A stretch of DNA of 6,262 bases from NCBI GenBank assembly GCA_949128015.1, contig CASBRC010000109.1:1-6262 (forward strand), given 5' to 3'. Position numbers and translations under genes: made by a program. The DNA comes from Synechococcales cyanobacterium PMM_0003 (GTDB taxonomy: Bacteria > Cyanobacteriota > Cyanobacteriia > Pseudanabaenales > Pseudanabaenaceae). Under the pieces are notes generated by a model, which did not search any database, had not been told where the DNA came from, and saw only the letters and a program-made list of their open reading frames with translations. Each line of letters begins with the position of its first letter. Within the stretch, counting starts at the first letter, position 1. Of this stretch, positions 1 to 4,510 are shown piece after piece.

Positions 1-882
1 GCATTGAAATACGCTTATTATTCAGGATGCGTTGCCAAAGGCGCTTGCAAAGAGCTACATGCATCGACAACTGCGATCGCAAAAGCTCTCGGTATTGAGT
101 TAGTAGAACTCCAAAAGGCTACCTGCTGCGGTTCAGGAACCTTCAAGGAAACCGACGAACTGATGGAGGATGTAATCAATGCTCGGAATATTGCGCTTGC
201 TGAAGAATTAAATCTCACGGTGATGACCCAATGCAGCACCTGTCAGGGCGTACTTGGTCGCGTTAACGATAAGCTCAAAAGTTCTGATGTCACCCGTAAA
301 GACGAAGTAAATGCGCTTTTAAATACTCAAGGACATAATTTTCAGGGTTCTACAGAGGTTTTGCATTTACTCTGGATCTTGATCCGTGATTATGGATTAG
401 AAAATCTTGCTGCAAAAGTAACGCGATCTTTAGCGAATCTTAAGTGTGCGGCTTTTTATGGCTGCTATTTATTGCGATCGCAAACAGTTACTCGCTTTGA
501 TGATCCCTTTAGACCAGAATCCTTAGAGAATGTCTTCCGTACCGTCGGCGCAACTCCTGTCTATTACGAAGGTCGTGTCCAATGTTGTGGCTGGCCAATT
601 TCCAGCTATGCACCCAAAGAATCTTTCTCAATGGCGGGACGACATCTCACTGCCGCTATCAACGCGGGAGCCGATTGTATCGTCACTCCATGCCCCCTTT
701 GTCATCTCAATCTCGATTCTCGCCAACCCGAAGTCGAAAAAGTAATTGGACAAAAGCTTGGCATCCCAATTTTGCACTTACCTCAGTTAATTGGACTTGC
801 GATCGGTATCGATCCTAAGGTACTTGGCTTAGATCGCCACATCGTTTCTACAAGTTCAGTCTTACGAAAACTCGCTCTATAA
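1..882 (+). CDS. HdrB-like iron-sulfur protein (CoB-CoM heterodisulfide reductase subunit B family), 5' end cut by window edge
   Basis: This is a cysteine-rich protein of the HdrB/SdhE 'CCG domain' family, whose members bind unusual iron-sulfur clusters and pass electrons to or from disulfides or quinones. Numbering from the TTG at position 4, two complete CCG domains are visible: Cys9, Cys41-Cys42-Gly and Cys77-x-x-Cys80; then Cys154 (with Cys148 nearby), Cys194-Cys195-Gly and Cys230-x-x-Cys233. No signal peptide or membrane helix is seen, so it is probably cytoplasmic or peripheral. The TTG is an unlikely start. Cyanobacterial relatives, as I remember them, begin Met, one or two residues, then Leu-Lys-Tyr-Ala-Tyr-Tyr, so the true ATG probably lies just left of the window and the frame is given from position 1. 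Cyanobacteria make no coenzyme M or B, so the methanogen reaction does not apply. A role as an electron-transfer subunit, perhaps with succinate-dehydrogenase-like proteins, is inference. No partner gene is in view. The stop codon lies inside the following hairpin. Confidence 0.88.
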   Translation, partial: ALKYAYYSGCVAKGACKELHASTTAIAKALGIELVELQKATCCGSGTFKETDELMEDVINARNIALAEELNLTVMTQCSTCQGVLGRVNDKLKSSDVTRKDEVNALLNTQGHNFQGSTEVLHLLWILIRDYGLENLAAKVTRSLANLKCAAFYGCYLLRSQTVTRFDDPFRPESLENVFRTVGATPVYYEGRVQCCGWPISSYAPKESFSMAGRHLTAAINAGADCIVTPCPLCHLNLDSRQPEVEKVIGQKLGIPILHLPQLIGLAIGIDPKVLGLDRHIVSTSSVLRKLAL

Positions 883-919
883 AGAAGAGGTTCTCACTTA
901 GTGAGAACCTCTTCTTTAT
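879..919. terminator. 19-bp perfect hairpin between the HdrB-like gene and tRNA-Leu
   Basis: Arms 879-897 and 901-919 are exactly complementary, with a three-base loop (TTA, 898-900). The left arm contains the TAA stop codon (880-882) of the HdrB-like gene. The right arm ends in CTTCTTT, which is a weak U tract. Because the HdrB-like gene and the tRNA converge on it, the symmetric stem could end transcription from both sides. Terminator function is inferred from position and shape. Confidence 0.75.
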
Positions 920-926
920 CAATTTA

Positions 927-1010
927 TGGGCAAAGAGAGAATCGAACTCTCATGACATCGCTGTCGTCAGATTTTGAGTCTGATGCGTCTACCAATTCCG
1001 CCACTCGCCC
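927..1010 (-). tRNA. tRNA-Leu (anticodon CAA)
   Basis: The minus strand folds as an 84-nt class II tRNA that reads UUG. The acceptor strand GGGCGAG pairs with TTTGCCC and the discriminator base is A. The anticodon stem TCAGA/TCTGA encloses the loop CTCAAAA, placing anticodon CAA at 974-976. A long variable arm and a T arm (GAGAG, loop TTCGATT, CTCTC) follow. Leucine identity is supported by the CAA anticodon, the long variable arm and discriminator A. The 3' CCA is not encoded and must be added by nucleotidyltransferase. There is no intron, unlike the group I intron often found in cyanobacterial tRNA-Leu(UAA). The loop has the A35-A38 run next to C34 that the wobble methyltransferase TrmL recognises in known systems, and a trmL gene lies about 700 bp away. 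Confidence 0.95.
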
Positions 1011-1026
1011 TTTTTTCAAGATTTAT

Positions 1027-1057
1027 ATCTTACAACAAAGATGCTACATCTTGTCAA
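1027..1057 (-). promoter_or_regulatory. Putative sigma70-type promoter of tRNA-Leu(CAA)
   Basis: On the minus strand a perfect TTGACA (-35) lies at 1052-1057. A -10-like TGTAAG at 1029-1034 gives 17-bp spacing; TAAGAT at 1027-1032 would give 19 bp. A start near 1020 would leave about ten bases before the mature tRNA 5' end at 1010, typical of a short tRNA leader. The -35 match is strong and the -10 assignment is ambiguous. Confidence 0.55.
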
Positions 1058-1085
1058 ATATTTTTTGTACTGCTGTCGCCAACAA

Positions 1086-1150
1086 ATATCAAAACCCAAA
1101 TAGTAAATGATGGCGCAACGCGCCGCCATTTACTATTTGGGTTTTGATAT
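1086..1150. repeat. 65-nt long intergenic inverted repeat (hairpin) with GC-rich apex
   Basis: Arms 1086-1115 and 1121-1150 pair over 30 positions with one A.C mismatch (1110/1126) and one G.T wobble (1111/1125). The five-base loop is CAACG, which can close further by a C-G pair. The basal 24 pairs are perfect and AT-rich; the apex is GGCG/CGCC. It stands between the divergent tRNA-Leu promoter and the small membrane-protein gene and ends no gene, so it is not an obvious terminator. The apex resembles that of the hairpin at 1593-1631 although the arms differ, which suggests a dispersed palindromic repeat family. Confidence 0.85.
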
Positions 1151-1155
1151 ACAAT
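1129..1155 (+). promoter_or_regulatory. Weak candidate promoter for the small membrane-protein gene
   Basis: TACAAT at 1150-1155 matches the -10 consensus at five of six bases. TTTACT at 1129-1134 is a partial -35 with a short 15-bp spacer. Transcription would start near 1162, 27 bases before the ATG at 1189. The -35 and spacer lie inside the right arm of the long hairpin, so melting or extrusion of that hairpin could affect it. This is inference from sequence matches only. Confidence 0.3.
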
Positions 1156-1188
1156 CTGACTTTATGCAAATTTAGTTTAAATTTACCA

Positions 1189-1584
1189 ATGGCAAAGCTA
1201 GAGCGTTTAATCATGATGGCGGAAGATGAGTTAGTGCAGTACAGCACGAACGCCCGCAAGATCGAAAAACTACGCCAAAAAGTCGGTCTAACTCTTAATA
1301 AGGCTGAACAGAAACAAGCAAAAGCCGAATTACTTGCAGCAATGTCAACTGACGATATTAGCCAAATAGTAGAAAAAAATCGACAGACTGTTTCCTTACC
1401 GTTCTGGGGAATCGCAGGGCTAGGCTTATTGCTAGGGATCTCAATGGAACAGCCATTAGATTTTATTGCCACTGTTGTTGGTACTGCGGCTGCGATCGCA
1501 TTACAAAAGTGGGGTTGGAAACTTCAAGCCAAGCGTTTGGTCTTGCAAACTCTAGAAGATATCGAAGAACGCACCAAACTTTAA
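1189..1584 (+). CDS. Small two-helix membrane protein of unknown function
   Basis: I do not recognise this 131-residue protein. The ATG at 1189 is chosen over an in-frame TTG at 1144, because the TTG lies in the hairpin arm and would add 15 residues of poor character. Residues 1-65 are charged and helical, rich in Lys, Glu, Gln and Ala with heptad-like spacing, so a coiled coil is plausible. Residues 69-86 and 90-106 are two hydrophobic stretches separated by a short Glu-Gln-Pro turn, a likely transmembrane hairpin containing Gly-rich segments. The C-terminal tail (107-131) is amphipathic and charged. There is no signal peptide and no catalytic motif. A membrane anchor or scaffold with cytoplasmic ends is inference. 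It appears to be monocistronic, with a hairpin before it and a terminator after it. HIP1 within its coding sequence and neighbour-like codon use suggest it is native. Confidence 0.75.
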   Translation: MAKLERLIMMAEDELVQYSTNARKIEKLRQKVGLTLNKAEQKQAKAELLAAMSTDDISQIVEKNRQTVSLPFWGIAGLGLLLGISMEQPLDFIATVVGTAAAIALQKWGWKLQAKRLVLQTLEDIEERTKL

Positions 1585-1592
1585 TCAAAAGC

Positions 1593-1632
1593 AAAAAAGA
1601 ATCACGGCGCAAAGCGCTGCGATTCTTTTTTT
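1593..1632 (+). terminator. Rho-independent terminator after the small membrane-protein gene
   Basis: Arms 1593-1609 and 1615-1631 pair over 17 positions with one A.C mismatch (1604/1620) and one G.T wobble (1606/1618). The loop is CAAAG. The right arm ends in seven T residues (1626-1632), and the left arm begins with six A residues, so it could work in both directions. It begins nine bases after the stop codon at 1582-1584. The apex closely resembles that of the 1086-1150 hairpin. Confidence 0.85.
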
Positions 1633-1644
1633 GGTTTATTAGCT

Positions 1645-1687
1645 ATATATTTAAAGACTGTGTTATTTACACAGTCCTTAAATATAT
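1645..1687 (+). promoter_or_regulatory. Hairpin in the leader of trmL
   Basis: Arms 1645-1663 and 1669-1687 pair at 18 of 19 positions (mismatch 1655/1677) around a TATTT loop. The hairpin ends nine bases before the trmL ATG at 1697, and no Shine-Dalgarno sequence is visible between them. Without a T run after it, it does not look like a terminator. It may mask or expose the ribosome entry region, or stabilise the mRNA 5' end. The structure is seen directly; the role is inferred. Confidence 0.5.
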
Positions 1688-1696
1688 TGATCGTCA

Positions 1697-2143
1697 ATGC
1701 TACAAGTTGCTCTCATTTATCCTGAAATCCCACCAAATACGGGGAATATCGCTCGTACCTGTGCCGCTACGAACACGCACTTACATTTAGTTGAGCCACT
1801 TGGCTTTGAAATTAGCGATCGCCAATTAAAGCGAGCAGGCATAGATTATTGGGAATATGTAAACGTTACTGTGCATCCAAATATCGAATCCTTGCGTGAA
1901 GCCTCAAAAGGGGGACGATGGATTTGTTTCAGCGCTCGTGGGACAAAAAACTTCCGCGAGTTTCAATACCAAGATGGTGACTGGCTTTTATTTGGCTGTG
2001 AATCAGGTGGTCTACCCGAAGCCCTAATTGCCAACAATCCTACTGTATACATTCCTATGGAACACCCTAAAGTCCGCAGCCTCAACTTATCCGTAAGTGC
2101 CGCCCTTGGCTTATTTGAAGCTAGACGACAATTAGGAATTTAA
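1697..2143 (+). CDS. trmL: tRNA (cytidine(34)-2'-O)-methyltransferase TrmL
   Basis: A SPOUT-class (SpoU/TrmH superfamily) methyltransferase of the YibK/TrmL subfamily, 148 residues against 157 in E. coli. It should transfer a methyl group from S-adenosylmethionine to the 2'-OH of nucleotide 34 in tRNA-Leu(CAA) and tRNA-Leu(UAA). Motif 1 is Pro-Pro-Asn-Thr-Gly-Asn-Ile-Ala-Arg (residues 12-20). Motif 2 is Phe-Gly-Cys-Glu-Ser-Gly-Gly-Leu-Pro (99-107). Motif 3 is Ile-Pro-Met (119-121), then Arg-Ser-Leu-Asn-Leu-Ser (127-132) and Glu-Ala-Arg-Arg-Gln-Leu-Gly near the end. These form the deep trefoil knot that binds the cofactor. There is no N- or C-terminal extension, as expected for the minimal, dimeric TrmL type. 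The ATG at 1697 aligns with the E. coli start. No Shine-Dalgarno is seen; a hairpin occupies the leader. The gene appears to be transcribed alone, ending at a shared bidirectional hairpin. Its expected substrate tRNA-Leu(CAA) is encoded about 700 bp away. Confidence 0.93.
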   Translation: MLQVALIYPEIPPNTGNIARTCAATNTHLHLVEPLGFEISDRQLKRAGIDYWEYVNVTVHPNIESLREASKGGRWICFSARGTKNFREFQYQDGDWLLFGCESGGLPEALIANNPTVYIPMEHPKVRSLNLSVSAALGLFEARRQLGI

Positions 2144-2171
2144 ACAGAAGAGAGCCGCTTCTTCTGTTTAA
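2140..2171. terminator. Bidirectional hairpin between convergent trmL and dnaE-C
   Basis: Arms 2140-2151 and 2160-2171 are perfectly complementary over 12 bp with an eight-base loop. The stem includes the stop codons of both trmL (2141-2143) and dnaE-C (2168-2170, minus strand), which are only 24 bp apart. The arms end in TTTAA-type runs. A shared terminator for two converging genes is the natural reading. Confidence 0.7.
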
Positions 2172-3550
2172 GTAACCAGTGCATCGTAAGTTGCTTTAAA
2201 TCCTGCTTGTTGTAAAGCTTTGACAGCAGTTTCTTCGTCTTGCACCCAAAATTGATTGCCCAAGCGCACTAACTTGGGCATATATTCGATCGCAGCAATC
2301 ACAGGGATTTTATTGCTAGATTCGTCAGCATCGTGTCTACCATAACTGGATTTACCATAGCTGGATTTATTTTGATTGGTATTGCCATAATTAGGATTAG
2401 GATTTAAGGCTTTTTTGAGTTGCTCCAAAACCTGTCGATCGCTTGCTTGTTCGCGAGTAAGCTCGACCCGCACCATGCGTACCGACTCAATCGGTTGCAT
2501 GTCATCAATAATGAGTTGCGTCTGTTCATCGCGGCGATCGATTTTGCCCCAGACCATTAAGCGTTTATCCTTTTCCAAAAGATGTTGGACTTTATCAAAA
2601 GTTTTCGGGAAAACGACGGCTTCTGTACTGCCTGTTAGATCTTCAAGTTGCAAAATTGCCATGCGATCGCCTTTTTTGGTGACCACTTCTTTAATTTCGA
2701 GAATTAATGCGATCGCAGTTACGATCTTGGTTTCATTAGATTCAGGAATATCACAGAGATTGATCGGAGCCATTAATTTGGCTGAACGGCTAACCACGCT
2801 GAGGGGATGATCGGAAATATAAAAACCGAGTAGTTCCTTTTCCATCCGCAACTTTTCTTGAGAGGAATAGTCCTGAACGCGGGTAGTAGTTGGCGCAGTG
2901 TCAAAAGTCTTTGTATTGTTACTTTCACCAAAGAAATCAAAAATATTACCTTGCCCTGACGCTTGCTCTTTAGCGCGTCGTGATGACCATTCCATCGTGA
3001 TATCGAGGTCACTCATCAACTGATGGCGGTTTGGCTGTAGCAAATCTAGCGCCCCAGTTTGAATCAGGGCTTCTAAAGCTTTTTTATTTAGCGATCGCGA
3101 ATCGAGGCGACTGCATAGATCGGCTAAAGATATAAAAACACTACTCTCTTGACGCGCTTGTAAAATTGCAGCGATCGGACCCGCACCAAGATTTTTAATT
3201 GCGGCTAAGCCAAATAAAATTTGCTGACCACGAGGCGTAAAGTCCTCTCCTGAACTATTAACATCAGGTGGCACAACAGGAATACCCATGTTGCGACAGT
3301 TGGCAATATATCGCTGTACTTTGTCTTGGTCACCACTGACCGACGACAGCAGTGCTGCCATGTATTCAACTGGGTAATTAGCCTTAAGATATGCGGTCTG
3401 GTAGGTTACATATCCATAGGCAACGCTATGGGATTTATTAAAACAATTTGAGGCAATATAGCCATTGTCTAATAAAAAATTATGATCTTGCTCTAAGCCA
3501 ATGTCGAAAACGCATTGTAATCCCAACGATTTGCGGCTAACGATTTTCAT
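2168..3550 (-). CDS. dnaE2: DNA polymerase III alpha subunit, C-terminal half, with N-terminal split-intein fragment (DnaE-C)
   Basis: This is one half of the naturally split replicative polymerase of cyanobacteria; the symbol follows one naming of the DnaE-C half (dnaE-C). Residues 1-35 are the DnaE Int-C intein fragment. The C-extein starts Cys36-Phe-Asn, the conserved trans-splicing junction. Residues 36-70 complete the polymerase/fingers region. Residues 115-170 carry the helix-hairpin-helix DNA-binding segment. Gln-Gly-Asn-Ile-Phe (200-204) fits the QxxΦF sliding-clamp-binding motif found at the same place in E. coli (QADMF). Residues 274-354 are the OB-fold nucleic-acid domain. A low-complexity Asn/Ser/Tyr/Gly linker with a five-residue tandem repeat (382-412) precedes a C-terminal domain. 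Total length is 460 residues, close to the Synechocystis half (459 as I recall). The polymerase active-site Asp residues would be on DnaE-N, which is not in the window. It lies behind a strong hairpin and has a GGGA Shine-Dalgarno-like sequence about seven bases before the ATG. Confidence 0.95.
   Translation of the reverse strand: MKIVSRKSLGLQCVFDIGLEQDHNFLLDNGYIASNCFNKSHSVAYGYVTYQTAYLKANYPVEYMAALLSSVSGDQDKVQRYIANCRNMGIPVVPPDVNSSGEDFTPRGQQILFGLAAIKNLGAGPIAAILQARQESSVFISLADLCSRLDSRSLNKKALEALIQTGALDLLQPNRHQLMSDLDITMEWSSRRAKEQASGQGNIFDFFGESNNTKTFDTAPTTTRVQDYSSQEKLRMEKELLGFYISDHPLSVVSRSAKLMAPINLCDIPESNETKIVTAIALILEIKEVVTKKGDRMAILQLEDLTGSTEAVVFPKTFDKVQHLLEKDKRLMVWGKIDRRDEQTQLIIDDMQPIESVRMVRVELTREQASDRQVLEQLKKALNPNPNYGNTNQNKSSYGKSSYGRHDADESSNKIPVIAAIEYMPKLVRLGNQFWVQDEETAVKALQQAGFKATYDALVT
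2340..2369 (-). repeat. 15-bp tandem repeat in dnaE-C linker (two copies)
   Basis: Two adjacent 15-bp units (2340-2354 and 2355-2369) differ at one base. They encode Lys-Ser-Ser-Tyr-Gly twice in the low-complexity linker between the OB fold and the C-terminal domain. The in-frame unit length suggests slippage tolerated in a flexible linker. Confidence 0.8.
3446..3550 (-). other. DnaE split intein, C-terminal fragment (Int-C, 35 residues)
   Basis: Residues 1-35 of DnaE-C form the C-terminal intein piece that pairs with Int-N fused to DnaE-N and excises itself, joining the exteins. Block F is visible as [11 protein letters not shown] (15-25), including catalytic His23. Block G is Tyr-Ile-Ala-Ser-Asn (31-35). 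Asn35 cyclises and Cys36 (codon 3443-3445) is the +1 nucleophile. The penultimate residue is Ser, not His, as is normal for DnaE inteins. The fragment is one residue shorter after the initiator Met than the Nostoc punctiforme and Synechocystis versions, and Cys13 stands where those have Asn or Arg. Confidence 0.95.
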
Positions 3551-3565
3551 TTTTATTTCCCAAAA

Positions 3566-3624
3566 ATAAAAACTAATAAATTAGAAGCGTCGCTGCGCGA
3601 CGCTTCTAATTTATTAGTTTTTAT
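3566..3624 (-). terminator. 27-bp perfect hairpin between the STAS gene and dnaE-C
   Basis: Arms 3566-3592 and 3598-3624 are exactly complementary, with a five-base loop CTGCG whose ends can also pair. The lower stem is AT-rich; the apex is GAAGCGTCG/CGACGCTTC. On the minus strand the stem contains the STAS stop codon (3621-3623) and is followed by TTTTTATTTTT, so it fits a Rho-independent terminator for the ATPase-STAS pair. It leaves only 15 bases before the dnaE-C start codon. Confidence 0.8.
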
Positions 3625-3971
3625 GGCTCAAAACCTTCTAGTTCAGGTACTTCGGCAACCAAATGAACACCTTGAATATATAGAGAACGACCATATTTAC
3701 CAACATTCTCTAAGCGCAGTTTGCCACCTTGTTTCTTAGCTTGTACTGCCATATCGATCGCAGCGCCAACACCTCTACTGACTATCTTAGTCACTCCTTC
3801 AAAATCTAATACGATCGCTGATAATTTACGGTCAATAAATGGTTGCACGGCTTGTCTGAAATACGGAACCGTGGTTACACTCAAAGCACCATTCAGTTTG
3901 AGAATAACTTGATCGCCATCAATCTGTTCGACGATCTTGAGTTCATCTTGTAAAAATGAGGAATGAGTCAT
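3621..3971 (-). CDS. STAS-domain protein, anti-sigma factor antagonist-like
   Basis: A single STAS domain fills this 116-residue cytoplasmic protein, like SpoIIAA/RsbV antagonists. In partner switching such proteins bind an RsbW-type kinase and are released by Ser phosphorylation. The fold signature is visible: a first strand (Gln21-Gly28), Val-Leu-Asp-Phe-Glu-Gly-Val (54-60), then Ile-Val-Ser-Arg-Gly-Val-Gly (63-69) and Gly-Gly-Lys-Leu-Arg-Leu (82-87). The usual Asp-Ser-Ser-Gly around the phosphoserine is Val-Ser65-Arg-Gly, so the target Ser is kept but the Asp before it and the second Ser are lost. The residues after position 90 are Gly/Tyr/Arg-rich and end acidic. The start codon overlaps the upstream ATPase stop as ATGA and no Shine-Dalgarno is seen, so translation is probably coupled. 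The partner is inferred to be that ATPase. The regulated target is unknown. Confidence 0.85.
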   Translation of the reverse strand: MTHSSFLQDELKIVEQIDGDQVILKLNGALSVTTVPYFRQAVQPFIDRKLSAIVLDFEGVTKIVSRGVGAAIDMAVQAKKQGGKLRLENVGKYGRSLYIQGVHLVAEVPELEGFEP

Positions 3972-4411
3972 GATTGGAGAATGGGTTTGGGGATAGACAG
4001 GAACTTACTCATACGGACGGTCGTACCTTGATTTGTAGATTCAATCTCGACCTTATCAACCAGTGCTTTGATCATATGTATACCAAACCCACCGTTTTTG
4101 ACACCAATCTCGGATATCAAATCAAAATCAGGTGGGGGTACACTATCGATGTCAAAACCTGATCCATGATCGTGTACTTCTACAATTAGGCTAGTATTTG
4201 CCGCGAAAACTACAACTTCTACGTCAAGATCAGATGTGCTGTAAAGAACCGCATTAACCAAAGCTTCCGTAAGAGCTTGTACGATATCTTGCACACCATC
4301 AGGAGCAAAACCCATTTTTGTAGCGAGTACTTCGACTGCTGCGATGGGAATGTCCTCGATTCCCTCAACGGGTGGAATTGAGATTCGCAGCTTTAAAGGC
4401 TTCTCACTCAT
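3968..4411 (-). CDS. RsbW-like anti-sigma regulatory factor / serine-protein kinase (HATPase_c_2)
   Basis: A 147-residue GHKL-fold ATPase of the RsbW/SpoIIAB type, which binds ATP and phosphorylates a STAS antagonist or holds a sigma factor or other partner. The N box is Glu49-Ala-Leu-Val-Asn53-Ala-Val, with the Glu and Mg-binding Asn in place. It continues Leu-Tyr-Ser where family members commonly have His-Gly or similar. The G1 box is Asp81-His-Gly83-Ser-Gly85. The ATP-lid/G2 box is Gly107-Gly-Phe-Gly110-Ile-His-Met-Ile. Gly-Thr-Thr-Val-Arg-Met near 129-134 closes the domain. There is no membrane segment. It is the first gene of a two-gene unit with the STAS protein, overlapping it by four bases. 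A strong extended -10 lies upstream. No sigma factor gene is adjacent, so the output could be a sigma factor, a phosphatase or another enzyme. Confidence 0.88.
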   Translation of the reverse strand: MSEKPLKLRISIPPVEGIEDIPIAAVEVLATKMGFAPDGVQDIVQALTEALVNAVLYSTSDLDVEVVVFAANTSLIVEVHDHGSGFDIDSVPPPDFDLISEIGVKNGGFGIHMIKALVDKVEIESTNQGTTVRMSKFLSIPKPILQS

Positions 4412-4451
4412 GGGGAGTCATTCTGTAGCTTTGATTAGCTTTGCCAAATGT

Positions 4452-4460
4452 AATATACCA
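4452..4460 (-). promoter_or_regulatory. Putative extended -10 promoter of the ATPase-STAS unit
   Basis: On the minus strand the sequence TGGTATATT gives a TGn extension followed by TATATT (4452-4457), five of six to consensus. No good -35 is found at 16-18 bp; TTGCAA occurs at 21 bp. A start near 4445 would leave a leader of about 33 bases. The rest of the 99-bp gap (4412-4510) shows no gene and no convincing terminator after potC. Confidence 0.45.
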
Positions 4461-4510
4461 CACGTTTTTAACCTATGTTTGCAAAACCAATTAATTTTTA
4501 ACAACGCTTT

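Noticed and set aside
927..1010. Group I intron in the tRNA-Leu gene
   Set aside because: The anticodon loop is continuous and the anticodon is CAA; the intron typical of cyanobacteria belongs to tRNA-Leu(UAA).
901..1110. Open frame on the plus strand of 69 codons
   Set aside because: It runs through the antisense of tRNA-Leu(CAA) and the terminator hairpin, with no protein-like composition or start signal.
1144..1188. Upstream TTG start for the small membrane protein
   Set aside because: It lies in the arm of the 65-nt hairpin and across the only candidate promoter; the ATG at 1189 begins a better helical N terminus.
1089..1472. Minus-strand open frame of 127 codons
   Set aside because: It is antisense to the small membrane-protein gene and starts or ends inside the hairpin; composition is Ser/Phe/Cys-rich as expected of a shadow frame.
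1086..1687. CRISPR array or MITE suggested by closely spaced palindromes
   Set aside because: The hairpins have different arm sequences and no direct repeats at regular spacing, and I saw no target-site duplication.
2415..2810. Plus-strand open frame of 131 codons inside dnaE-C
   Set aside because: It is antisense to the OB-fold region of a confidently identified gene and is Ser/Arg-rich without any recognisable motif.
2168..3550. dnaE-C as a truncated pseudogene because it lacks the polymerase core
   Set aside because: It begins with a complete Int-C fragment and the Cys-Phe-Asn junction, so it is the natural half of a split gene rather than a broken one.
4412..4510. Terminator after potC
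   Set aside because: No stem with a following T run was found; the gap contains a promoter-like extended -10 instead.
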